Below the pieces are notes generated by a model. It was not told where the DNA came from. It worked only from the letters and a program-made list of their open reading frames with translations, and searched no databases. DNA of 64,000 nt from Oerskovia sp042887685 (lineage in GTDB: Bacteria; Actinomycetota; Actinomycetes; Actinomycetales; Cellulomonadaceae): positions 1 to 64,000 of the forward strand of contig NZ_JBHVOS010000017.1 in NCBI RefSeq assembly GCF_042887685.1, read 5' to 3'. The translations under genes and the position numbers were made by a program. Shown piece by piece: positions 14,617 through 24,381 of this stretch. Within the stretch, counting starts at the first letter, position 1. The number at the start of each line of letters is the position of its first letter.

Positions 14617-17249
14617 CAGCTCGACGGGCCGCGCAGCTCGGCCGGGAAGGACATGGGCACGCCCGTGATGGGGCCCTGCTGGGTCGGCGGGGCCGGCTGC
14701 GCGCCCTGCTGCTCAGGGGTCACCGGGGCCGGCTGCGGCTCGAACGGGCTCGCCGGCGCCGGGTGCACGGGGTGGAACTGCGGGGTCACCGGCTCCTCGG
14801 GCACCGCCGGCGCGGGAGCGGCCGGGGCTGCCGGAGACGTCTGCGCGGGAGCCGCCTGGGCTCGCTGCTCGACCGCCGGGGCGGACTGGGAGACGTCGGC
14901 CCACAGCGGCGGGACCTGGGCGTGCGGCGGTTCCTGCCCGTCCTGCGGGTGCACGGGGTGGAAGGCCGGGACGAACGGTCCCGGTTCCTCCACGGCACGC
15001 TCGGGGCGGGGCGGGGTCGGCTGGGCCTGCGGGGTCGGGGCCTGGACGGGCGGGGCCGCCGGCTGCTCCGGCACGAACGGGTTCTCCTGGGCCTCCGCGG
15101 GCGTGTGCCCGGCGGACGCCCCGGTGTCCTGCGGGGACGTGGGAGGCGTCGCGCCGCCGGGTGCCGGCGACGGCGTGGAGGCGGTGGTCTGCTCGGGTAC
15201 GTCCGCGGCGCTCGGCGCCTCGGGGGCCGGTGACGCCTGGGGTGCCGGTGCGGCCTCGGCGGGTGCCACAGGTGACTCGTCGGCGCGGGACGTGACCGGA
15301 GCCGCCTCGGGCTCGGGCTCGGCGTCGGTCAGCCAGTCGAGAGCGAGCCAGCGGATGCCGCCGCGGTCGGGCGCGGTCGCTGCCAGTGCAGCGACGGGGC
15401 CGCCGCCCAGACCCGGCAGCACGGCGTCGGGGGCGATCTGCGACCACGGCTCCAGCACGAAGGCACGCTCGTGCGCCCGCGGGTGCGGGAGCTCGAGGTC
15501 CTCGGTGAACTCGGTGACCGTGCCGAAGACGATCAGGTCGACGTCGAGCGTGCGCGGTCCGTTGCGCTCGGCACGGACCCGCCCGTGGGCGTTCTCGACC
15601 CCCTGGATGGCGTGCAGGAGCGCGCGGGGTGCGAGCGTGGTCCGTGCGAGCAGGATCGCGTTGAGGTAGTCGGGCTGGTCGGGGCCGCCGACGGCCGCGG
15701 TCCGCGCGAGCGGCGAGACGTCGGTGATCTCGAGGCCCGAGATCCGGTCGAGGTCGGTCACGGCGTCGCGCAGCGTCTGCTGGGCGTCACCCAGGTTGGC
15801 GCCCAGCGCCAGCACGACCGGCACGAAGCCCGAGGGAGCCTCGTCGAGCCGGTCGAGCACGGGGGCCGGGACGAGCTCCGGCTCGGGGGCGACAGGTTCA
15901 GCCGCGGGCTCCGGCTCGACCGGTGCCTCGGCGGCCTCCGGAGCGGCGCGCACGGGCAACGGGGCCGGGACGGCGAGCGGCTCGGGCTCCGGCAGCGGTG
16001 GGACGGGTCCCGTCTCGAGGCTCGAGGCCTCGGCGGCGAAGGGCGCTGCCGAGGGTGCTTCGGTGACGGGCGCGGACGCCGGGAGGGGCTCGGCCGGGAC
16101 CGGGACGGCGACCGGCCGCACCTGCTCGTCCGGGGCGTGCTCGGCCGCAGCGGGCTCGACGGCGACCTGGTGCGGGACGGGAGCGACGTCGTCGGGCAGG
16201 GCGGGCTCACCCGACGCGACCTGTCCGTCGGCCGCGGGTGCCGCGTCCTCCGAGAGCGCGTCCGGCGCTGCGGGCACCTCGTGCACCGTGAGGGGCGCGG
16301 GGACCGCGGAGGCGTCCGGAGCCGCAGGCGCGGGGGTCTCCGCCGCGGGTGCGGCGGTCGGTGCCACGACCTCCGACGGCGCCGCGACGGCCTCGTGGAG
16401 GGGTGCCTCCGCGAGGGGTGCCTCCGCGAGGGGTGCCTGCTCAGCGGCGACCCCGGTGACCTCGGACGGTTCCGGCTGAGCGACCGGCGCGGGCTCGACG
16501 ACGGGCTCGAAGGTCTCCGCAGGGGCGCTCAACGCGTCCTGGGGTGCGCTGTAGAACGAGTCGAGGGCGTCGACGAACTCCTGGTCGGACACCCTGCCCG
16601 TGTGCGGTGCCTCGCCGGCAGCCGGACCGAGGTCCTCGGAGGTGGCGGCGAAGACGCCCTGGTCGGGCGTGCGGTCCGGCGCCGGGGCAGGAGACACGGG
16701 CGGGATCGACGGCGGCATGACGACGTGCTGGTCCTGCGGCGGGGCCGGCTCCGAGACGGCGACGTTCCCGAGCACGGCCGGGGTGATCGACCCGACCGGG
16801 ATGGGCACGACGCGAGGGACCTCGTCGGCCACGACGGGCACCTTGACGCGGTCACGACGGACGACGACCTCGACGTCGTCGAAGGGCACGGCGATAGGCG
16901 CCTGCGGCTTGTGGACCGCGACGTCGACCGCGACGACCGCCGGGTGGCGCAGCGCGACCGCGGCGACCCGCTCGGCGACCGTCTCGATGAGGTCGGCGGG
17001 CGAACCGGCGAGCACCGCGACGACGTCCTCGGCGACGACCGCGTAGCTCACCGTGTCCTCGAGGTCGTCGCCGGCAGCGGCCGGGCGCGTGTCGAGGTGC
17101 AGCACCACGTCCGCACGGAACAGCTGCCCCTCGATGCGCTCGTGCTCGAACACGCCGTGGTGGCCCGTCGCGCTGAGCCCCGTGAGCCGGATCTGGTCGA
17201 GCGGGCGCCCGTCGGACCCCTGCACCGCCCCTGCGAACGCTGTGCTCAC
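14616..17249 (-). CDS. folBK: Bifunctional dihydroneopterin aldolase / HPPK with giant Pro-Ala linkers
   Basis: Two folate enzymes fused in one 877-residue protein. FolB (about residues 18-135; GLSATGHHGVFEHE, ETVAERVAAVALRHP, VHKPQAPI) makes 6-hydroxymethyl-dihydropterin. FolK (about 475-645; VLALGANLGDAQQTL, RNGPRTLDVDLIVFG at 562-576, HPRAHERAFVLEPW) pyrophosphorylates it. Between them is a roughly 300-residue Ala/Pro/Glu-rich spacer including a 15-bp, three-fold repeat (EAPLA), and after FolK a 230-residue Pro/Ala-rich tail with FHPVHP twice. Normal FolB and FolK total about 290 residues. GTG 17249 overlaps the folP stop (GTGA). An open frame extending upstream under folP is not used. Confidence 0.9.
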   Translation of the reverse strand: MSTAFAGAVQGSDGRPLDQIRLTGLSATGHHGVFEHERIEGQLFRADVVLHLDTRPAAAGDDLEDTVSYAVVAEDVVAVLAGSPADLIETVAERVAAVALRHPAVVAVDVAVHKPQAPIAVPFDDVEVVVRRDRVKVPVVADEVPRVVPIPVGSITPAVLGNVAVSEPAPPQDQHVVMPPSIPPVSPAPAPDRTPDQGVFAATSEDLGPAAGEAPHTGRVSDQEFVDALDSFYSAPQDALSAPAETFEPVVEPAPVAQPEPSEVTGVAAEQAPLAEAPLAEAPLHEAVAAPSEVVAPTAAPAAETPAPAAPDASAVPAPLTVHEVPAAPDALSEDAAPAADGQVASGEPALPDDVAPVPHQVAVEPAAAEHAPDEQVRPVAVPVPAEPLPASAPVTEAPSAAPFAAEASSLETGPVPPLPEPEPLAVPAPLPVRAAPEAAEAPVEPEPAAEPVAPEPELVPAPVLDRLDEAPSGFVPVVLALGANLGDAQQTLRDAVTDLDRISGLEITDVSPLARTAAVGGPDQPDYLNAILLARTTLAPRALLHAIQGVENAHGRVRAERNGPRTLDVDLIVFGTVTEFTEDLELPHPRAHERAFVLEPWSQIAPDAVLPGLGGGPVAALAATAPDRGGIRWLALDWLTDAEPEPEAAPVTSRADESPVAPAEAAPAPQASPAPEAPSAADVPEQTTASTPSPAPGGATPPTSPQDTGASAGHTPAEAQENPFVPEQPAAPPVQAPTPQAQPTPPRPERAVEEPGPFVPAFHPVHPQDGQEPPHAQVPPLWADVSQSAPAVEQRAQAAPAQTSPAAPAAPAPAVPEEPVTPQFHPVHPAPASPFEPQPAPVTPEQQGAQPAPPTQQGPITGVPMSFPAELRGPSS

Positions 17250-18199
17250 GTCGTACTCCTGTCGTCGCTGTCGTTCGTTCCGTGGTCGTCCGTGCTCTGC
17301 CCCGCCTGCCCCACGCTGGCATCCTCCCCTGTCCGACCGGCCCGAGTCCACGCGGCGGCGACCCGCACGGCGTCGGCCGAGGCCCGGACGGCGTGCACCC
17401 GCACGCACCAGGCTCCCTCCGCGGCGGCGAGCGCCGTGATCGCGGCGGTCGCCGCGTCCCGCTCGAGCGGCGGGGCGGGCGTGCCGTCCCGTCCGGCGAG
17501 CAGGTGCCCGAGGAAGCGCTTGCGGGACGCGCCCACGAGCACCGGGAAACCGAGCTCCCGCAGCGTTCCCAGATGGGTCAGGAGAGGCCAGTTCGTGGAG
17601 CCCGCCTTGGAGAAGCCGAGGCCCGGGTCCAGGACGATGCGGTCGTCGCGCACGCCCGCCGCACGCAACGCCTCGACGCGCGCCGCGAGCTCGTCCCGCA
17701 CGTCCGTCACGACGTCGTCGTACACCTCGAGGTCGTCCATGACGTCCGCGTGACCGCGCCAGTGCATGGCCACGAAGACCGCCCCGGTCCGGGCGGCGAC
17801 CGCGGCCATCTCCGGGTCCGCGAGGCCCCCCGAGACGTCGTTGATGATCTGCGCCCCCGCAGCGACCGCCTGCTCGGCGACCGCGGCCCGCGTCGTGTCG
17901 ACGCTCACCACGGCCCCTCGGTCCGCGAGGGCCGAGATCACGGGCAGGACCCGGGCGAGCTCCTCCTCGACGGGTACGCGCCCGGCACCCGGGCGCGTGG
18001 ACTCGCCCCCGACATCGAGGACGTCCGCCCCCTCGGCCAGGAGCTCGAGACCGTGCTCGATCGCCGCACGCGGCTCGAACCACTCACCGCCGTCGGAGAA
18101 GGAGTCGGGCGTGACGTTGACGACTCCCATGACGAGCGTCCGGCCGATCCCCGCGAAGGGCAGGTCGGGGAGCGCGCCGTCGTGCTGTGTGTACCGCAC
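17246..18199 (-). CDS. folP: Dihydropteroate synthase
   Basis: Condenses hydroxymethyl-dihydropterin pyrophosphate with p-aminobenzoate; the sulfonamide target. The 317-residue TIM-barrel protein shows VMGVVNVTPDSFSDGG (pterin/Mg site), DVGGESTRPGA, SVDTTRAAVAEQAV, INDVSGG, LDPGLGFSK and PVLVGASRKRFLG, with C-terminal RVHAV. A Thr/Asp/Ser-rich tail of about 40 residues extends past the usual end. GTG start at 18199, ten bases after folE. The FolP product's pterin substrate is made by the overlapping folBK gene. Confidence 0.95.
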   Translation of the reverse strand: MRYTQHDGALPDLPFAGIGRTLVMGVVNVTPDSFSDGGEWFEPRAAIEHGLELLAEGADVLDVGGESTRPGAGRVPVEEELARVLPVISALADRGAVVSVDTTRAAVAEQAVAAGAQIINDVSGGLADPEMAAVAARTGAVFVAMHWRGHADVMDDLEVYDDVVTDVRDELAARVEALRAAGVRDDRIVLDPGLGFSKAGSTNWPLLTHLGTLRELGFPVLVGASRKRFLGHLLAGRDGTPAPPLERDAATAAITALAAAEGAWCVRVHAVRASADAVRVAAAWTRAGRTGEDASVGQAGQSTDDHGTNDSDDRSTT

Positions 18200-18209
18200 T
18201 GCTGCGTGC

Positions 18210-18821
18210 CTACCGTCCCAGGATCAGGCTCATGGCCTCGGCGCGCGTGGCGCCGTCGCGCATCTGGCCGCGCACCGCCGACGTCACGGTCCGCGAACCC
18301 GGCTTGCGCACGCCGCGCATGGACATGCACAGGTGCTCGCACTCGACCACGACGATCACGCCGCGCGGCTCGAGGTTCTCGACCAGGGCGTCGGCGATCT
18401 GCGACGTGAGCCGCTCCTGGACCTGGGGGCGGCGGGCGTAGACGTCGACCAGCCGGGCCAGCTTGGACAGGCCCGTGATGCGGCCGTCGGCGTTCGGGAT
18501 GTAGCCCACGTGAGCGACACCGTGGAAGGGCACCAGGTGGTGCTCGCACGTCGAGTAGACCTCGATGTCCTTGACCAGGACCATCTCCTCGTGGCCGAGG
18601 TCGAACATGGTGGTCAGGACGTCGCCGGGCTCCTGGCGCAGCCCCGCGAAGATCTCGCGGTAGGCGCGGGCGACCCGGGCGGGGGTCTCCTGGAGGCCCT
18701 CACGGTCCGGGTCCTCCCCCACCGCGAGGAGGAGCTCGCGCACCGCGGCGCGGGCCCGCTCCTCGTCGTACTCGGGGACGTCGGCCGCGGCCCGCAGACC
18801 CTGCTCGGCCCGTGCCGTCAC
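18210..18821 (-). CDS. folE: GTP cyclohydrolase I
   Basis: First step of folate synthesis, GTP to dihydroneopterin triphosphate. The 203-residue protein carries the zinc and catalytic residues in YSTCEHHLVPFHG and VVVECEHLCMSMRGVRKPG, plus GLSKLARLVDVYARRPQVQE. GTG 18821 starts one base after the ftsH stop with GGCAGG six bases upstream; an upstream in-frame ATG lies inside ftsH and is less likely. Order ftsH-folE-folP-folBK is typical of actinobacteria. Confidence 0.95.
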   Translation of the reverse strand: MTARAEQGLRAAADVPEYDEERARAAVRELLLAVGEDPDREGLQETPARVARAYREIFAGLRQEPGDVLTTMFDLGHEEMVLVKDIEVYSTCEHHLVPFHGVAHVGYIPNADGRITGLSKLARLVDVYARRPQVQERLTSQIADALVENLEPRGVIVVVECEHLCMSMRGVRKPGSRTVTSAVRGQMRDGATRAEAMSLILGR

Positions 18822-18822
18822 G

Positions 18823-20877
<2,055 letters not shown>

Positions 20878-21037
20878 CGGCGACGGGGACGATTCCCCGT
20901 ATCCCTCCACTCGCGCAATGGTTCCGCCAGTGAAGTTACACGCACAACCTGGCAGTTGGCTGGTCTGTTCGCCCAGGGCGTTGCGTCGACGAGCGACGTC
21001 CGCAACGGGTGGCGGCCGGGGCCGCGGGCGGCCCGCG

Positions 21038-21090
21038 GGTGACGGGAGGAGGACGCACGGCGACGAGCCGTGGTCCCCTCGCCCGTCACC
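21038..21090 (-). terminator. Possible hairpin between hpt and ftsH
   Basis: GGTGACGGG (21038-21046) pairs with CCCGTCACC (21082-21090), and the loop contains a further CACGG/CCGTG stem. It lies just past the hpt stop. The 234-base hpt-ftsH spacer shows no gene and may hold an ftsH promoter. Confidence 0.4.
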
Positions 21091-21111
21091 GCACGGGCAC
21101 GGTGGAGCGCG

Positions 21112-21666
21112 TCAGGACGAGTAGACGTGCGGGGCGAGCGTGCCCACGAACGGCAGGTTGCGGTACTTCTCCGCGTAGTCCAGGCCGTAGCCCACGACGA
21201 ACTCGTTGGGGATGTCGAAGCCGATGTAGCGCACGTCGACCTCGGTCTTCGCGGCGTCGGGCTTGCGGAGCATCGCGGCGACCTCGACCGAGGCCGGGCC
21301 GCGGCTGCGCAGGTTCGACAGCAGCCACGACAGCGTCAGGCCCGAGTCGATGATGTCCTCGACGATGAGCACGTGGCGACCCGTGAGATCGGCGTCGAGG
21401 TCCTTGAGGATGCGCACGACGCCCGACGACTTGGTGCCCGACCCGTACGACGAGACGGCCATCCAGTCCATCTCGACGTCGTGGTGCAGCAGGCGGGCGA
21501 GGTCCGCCATGACCATGACGGCGCCCTTGAGGACGCCCACGAGGAGGAGGTCCTTGCCCGCGTAGTCGCGGTCGATCTGCTCGGCGAGCTCCACCAGCCT
21601 CCCGCGGAGCTGGTCCTCGGTGAGGAGGATGTTCTCGAGGTCGTTGCCGACGTCGGATGAGTCCAC
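21112..21666 (-). CDS. hpt: Hypoxanthine phosphoribosyltransferase
   Basis: Purine salvage, converting hypoxanthine/guanine and PRPP to IMP/GMP. The 184-residue protein has LLVGVLKGAVMVMADLAR, MAVSSYGSGTKSSG, the PRPP loop VLIVEDIIDSGLTLSWL and VGYGLDYAEKYRNLPFVG. GTG 21666 is chosen because AGGAG lies eight bases upstream, just after the tilS stop; GTG 21675, which overlaps that stop (GTGA), is the alternative. Coupled to tilS, as in many bacteria. Confidence 0.95.
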   Translation of the reverse strand: MDSSDVGNDLENILLTEDQLRGRLVELAEQIDRDYAGKDLLLVGVLKGAVMVMADLARLLHHDVEMDWMAVSSYGSGTKSSGVVRILKDLDADLTGRHVLIVEDIIDSGLTLSWLLSNLRSRGPASVEVAAMLRKPDAAKTEVDVRYIGFDIPNEFVVGYGLDYAEKYRNLPFVGTLAPHVYSS

Positions 21667-21671
21667 GGGTT

Positions 21672-23105
21672 TCACTCCTGTGCTGGTTCTGCTGGGGTCG
21701 CGGCGGGCACGGTTCGCTCGGGCGAGAGGGGACGCGCGGGCCGTAGGAAGAGTCTCCCACGGGTCCGCAGTGCCCGGAGGTCGCCCGGCAGGTGCGCGGG
21801 TCCCTGGCCGCGCCAGTCGGTGATCATCGCGTCGACGGTCGCGACGTGGCTCGCGAAGAGGGATCCGGCGGGGCTCCCGGCCTCGACCGCGGCCCGTCGC
21901 AGTGCCCGACGGCGGAGCGCAGCCGGGGCGGACCGCAGCACCTCGGTGTCGAGCACCACAGGGGCGACGCCCGTTCGAGGCTCCTCGTCGCCGCGCCGCC
22001 CGCCTCCCCCGGGGCCTGGCGTGTCCCCCGACGGGCCCGCGGCGCGCGTCTCCTCGTCCGGGCCGGCGGGGGCTGCTGGTTCCGCGGGTGCTGGCAGGCC
22101 CGCGGTGGCCGCCGGGTCCGCGGTGACCGCTGGTACCGCGGGTGCTGCCCGGTCCGCGGTGGCCGCCGGGTCCGCGGTGACCGCTCGGTCCGCGGCGGCC
22201 ACCGGGGTCACGTCGGCCGGCTCGACGACGCGCGCCTCGTCGAGCAGCCGGTCCGCGAGCTCGTCGAGCAGGTCGGCGTCCTCGCGAAGCAGGTCCGCGG
22301 TCCGCGCGAGCGTGACCGCGACGCCCGGTCCGAGCACGTCCTCGAGGACGGGCAGGACACGCGCGCGCACCTGCGAGCGCAGCGGCAGGGGCGCAGCGGG
22401 CCGCGCCGACGGACCGACCGTGCCCGGTGCGGCGGTAGCCTCCGACGCCGTGCTCGCGGCCGGCGCGGCGCCCGAGGCCGTCCGGGCGCCCGGGTCCACC
22501 GGACGGCCCGGGGCCGGCGGGGCGACGGGCGTCCCGTTCGTGGGATCGGTCCACCAGGTCAGGCCGTTCGCGGAGCACACGTCCTCGGTGTCGGTCCGCC
22601 GCAGCCCCAGGAACGGTCGCCGATAGGTCCCGCGGACGGCAGCCATGCCTGCGAGCGACCGAGCCCCCGACCCGCGGGCGAGCCCCAGCAGGACCGACTC
22701 GGCCTGGTCGTCCAGGGTGTGGCCCAGCAGGACCGCCGCCGCACCCGTCCGGTGAGCGACGTCGTCGAGCACGGCGTAGCGCGCCTGGCGTGCCGCCGCC
22801 TCCAGCCCACCCCCGCCCGTGACCTCGACCCTCCGGACGTCGACCGGGTCGAGCCCCAGCGCGCGGCACTGCGCCGCCGCGACGGCGGCGACCTCCGCGC
22901 TGCCGTGCTGGAGCCCGTGGTCGACCACGACGGCCCCGGCACGCAACCCGTCGCGCGACGCGACGAAGGCCGTCGCGGCCGCGAGCGCGAGCGAGTCCGC
23001 ACCGCCCGAGCACGCCACGAGCACGAGCGAACCGGGAACGAGGTCACGGACGGCGCTGCGCACCGCGCGACGCGCTGCCGCCTCGGCAGGACGAGGACCG
23101 ACCAC
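21672..23105 (-). CDS. tilS: tRNA(Ile)-lysidine synthetase with two low-complexity insertions
   Basis: Modifies C34 of the tRNA-Ile2 anticodon to lysidine so AUA is read correctly. The 477-residue N-type ATPase has the PP-loop ACSGGADSLALAAA (SGGADS at residues 33-38), VDHGLQHGSAE, LLGHTLDDQAESVLLGLARGS and RRPFLGLRR. Two Ala/Pro-rich insertions interrupt it: residues about 192-240, splitting WWTDPTN from the following LRSQVRARVLPVLE, and about 297-378, which includes seven 18-bp DNA repeats. GTG 23105 overlaps nothing and lies 7 bases after the DUF2342 stop; no ATG is available nearby. Confidence 0.9.
   Translation of the reverse strand: MVGPRPAEAAARRAVRSAVRDLVPGSLVLVACSGGADSLALAAATAFVASRDGLRAGAVVVDHGLQHGSAEVAAVAAAQCRALGLDPVDVRRVEVTGGGGLEAAARQARYAVLDDVAHRTGAAAVLLGHTLDDQAESVLLGLARGSGARSLAGMAAVRGTYRRPFLGLRRTDTEDVCSANGLTWWTDPTNGTPVAPPAPGRPVDPGARTASGAAPAASTASEATAAPGTVGPSARPAAPLPLRSQVRARVLPVLEDVLGPGVAVTLARTADLLREDADLLDELADRLLDEARVVEPADVTPVAAADRAVTADPAATADRAAPAVPAVTADPAATAGLPAPAEPAAPAGPDEETRAAGPSGDTPGPGGGGRRGDEEPRTGVAPVVLDTEVLRSAPAALRRRALRRAAVEAGSPAGSLFASHVATVDAMITDWRGQGPAHLPGDLRALRTRGRLFLRPARPLSPERTVPAATPAEPAQE
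22082..22201. repeat. 18-bp tandem repeat inside tilS
   Basis: The hexamer CCGCGG recurs every 18 bases at 22082, 22100, 22118, 22136, 22154, 22172 and 22190. It is in frame, giving six-residue units such as TADPAA, TADRAA and PAVPAV. Confidence 0.9.
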
Positions 23106-23112
23106 GTGCGCG

Positions 23113-24234
23113 TCAGCCGTGGACCCGGCGCACCCAGGCCCCGGGGTCGGCGATCTCGCGGGCGGAGGGCAGATGATCCGGGGTCGACCAGACCGCGTTG
23201 AGCCCGTCACGCCCCACCTGCTTCTCGACCCCGCGCACGAACGCCGCACCGTCGCGGTACTGGGCGAGCTTGGCGTCCATGCCGAGGAACCGGCGCAGGA
23301 CCGTGTCGAGCGTGCTGCTGCCCTGCCCGTCACGACGCGCCTCGAACTGCGCCCGGATGCGGCGGACCGTGGGGACGGTCGCACGCCCGACGGCGTCCAT
23401 CATGACGTCGGCGTGCCCTTCCAGGAGTGCCATGACCGCCGACACCTCCGCGAGCGAACGCTGCTGGTCGGACGTGAGCAGACCGTGGGCGACCCCGCCC
23501 TCCTGCCCCCGCACGGCCCGCAGGACGACCCGCCCGGCAGTGGTGAGCTTGTCGCGCAGGCGCGCCTCGGCAAGCTGGCGCGAGGACTCCGAGAGGCCCA
23601 CGAGCAGCTCACGAGCCGAGGCCCGGAGGTGCTCCGCGAGCCACGGGGCCGCCGCGAACTGGAGCGCGTGGGTCTGCTCGTGCAGGCACACCCACAGGCG
23701 GAAGTCCGCGGGGACCAGGTCGAGGTCGCGCTCGAGCTGCAGGACGTTCGGGGCGACCAGGAGCAGACGTCCAGGGGCCGCCGCACCGTGCGTGCTGTAC
23801 GGGTCGAACTGGCCCAGGACGCGGCTCGAGAGCGCTGCCAGGACCGCCCCCACCTGCGCCGCGCCGACGAGCGCCGTGGTCGCCGACACGGGCTTGTCGC
23901 CCGCGCTCGTGAGCGACTCCGCGACACCGTCCGTCAGGCTCGCCATGACCTCGGTGTTTGCCCGGGCCCACCGCGACCGGTCGACGACGAAGACCTGCGA
24001 GAGGGCCGCGGACCCGCCGTCGGCCGCCTCGGCGTGCGAAGCGCTCCTGCCCGGTGCCATGCGCGTGACGCGCAGGACGTGCGGCACCGCGGCGGACGCC
24101 GCCTCGCGCAGCCCCTCCACGAGCGCCGCGAGCTCGTCGCGCGAGGCGGTGGGCCCGGGGGGCGCGACCCGGGCGGCGATCTGCGCGGCAGAGATCCAGT
24201 CGACGAGCGGCGCGCCGACCACGGAAGACGTCAT
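23113..24234 (-). CDS. DUF2342 zinc-dependent metalloprotease-like protein
   Basis: A 373-residue zincin-like protein of actinobacteria (Zincin_2/DUF2342). The metal motif HEQTH (residues 185-189, in WVCLHEQTHALQF) and the downstream EGHADVMMDAVG glutamate helix are present. The family is sometimes described as F420-biosynthesis-associated, but no activity is established. ATG at 24234. It sits between dacB and tilS, its usual place in Micrococcales; a 22-bp repeat array lies between its start and the dacB stop. Confidence 0.88.
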   Translation of the reverse strand: MTSSVVGAPLVDWISAAQIAARVAPPGPTASRDELAALVEGLREAASAAVPHVLRVTRMAPGRSASHAEAADGGSAALSQVFVVDRSRWARANTEVMASLTDGVAESLTSAGDKPVSATTALVGAAQVGAVLAALSSRVLGQFDPYSTHGAAAPGRLLLVAPNVLQLERDLDLVPADFRLWVCLHEQTHALQFAAAPWLAEHLRASARELLVGLSESSRQLAEARLRDKLTTAGRVVLRAVRGQEGGVAHGLLTSDQQRSLAEVSAVMALLEGHADVMMDAVGRATVPTVRRIRAQFEARRDGQGSSTLDTVLRRFLGMDAKLAQYRDGAAFVRGVEKQVGRDGLNAVWSTPDHLPSAREIADPGAWVRRVHG

Positions 24235-24270
24235 CGCCCCACCGTAGCCGGTGCGCGGGACCGGGTGACG

Positions 24271-24380
24271 GTCACCGTCGGGGTGCGCTTGGGTCCCCCT
24301 CGGCGGGTGGGTGGGTCACCGTCGGCGGGCTGGACCGTCACCCTCGGCGGACCGGTGGGTCACCGTCGGCGGGCGGGTGC
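24271..24380. repeat. 22-bp tandem repeat array (DUF2342-dacB spacer)
   Basis: Five units start at exactly 22-base steps: 24271 (gtcaccgtcggg), 24293 (gtccccctcggc), 24315, 24337 and 24359 (gtcaccgtcggc or gtcaccctcggc). The next position in register, 24381, begins GTCAG and contains the dacB stop codon. Same core as the arrays at 7.4 and 60.2 kb. Confidence 0.9.
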
Positions 24381-24381
24381 G

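Noticed and set aside
17250..18083. Extension of folBK upstream under folP
   Set aside because: The upstream residues are Arg/Gly-rich and folP has clear family motifs in the other frame; GTG 17249 overlaps the folP stop as expected for coupling.
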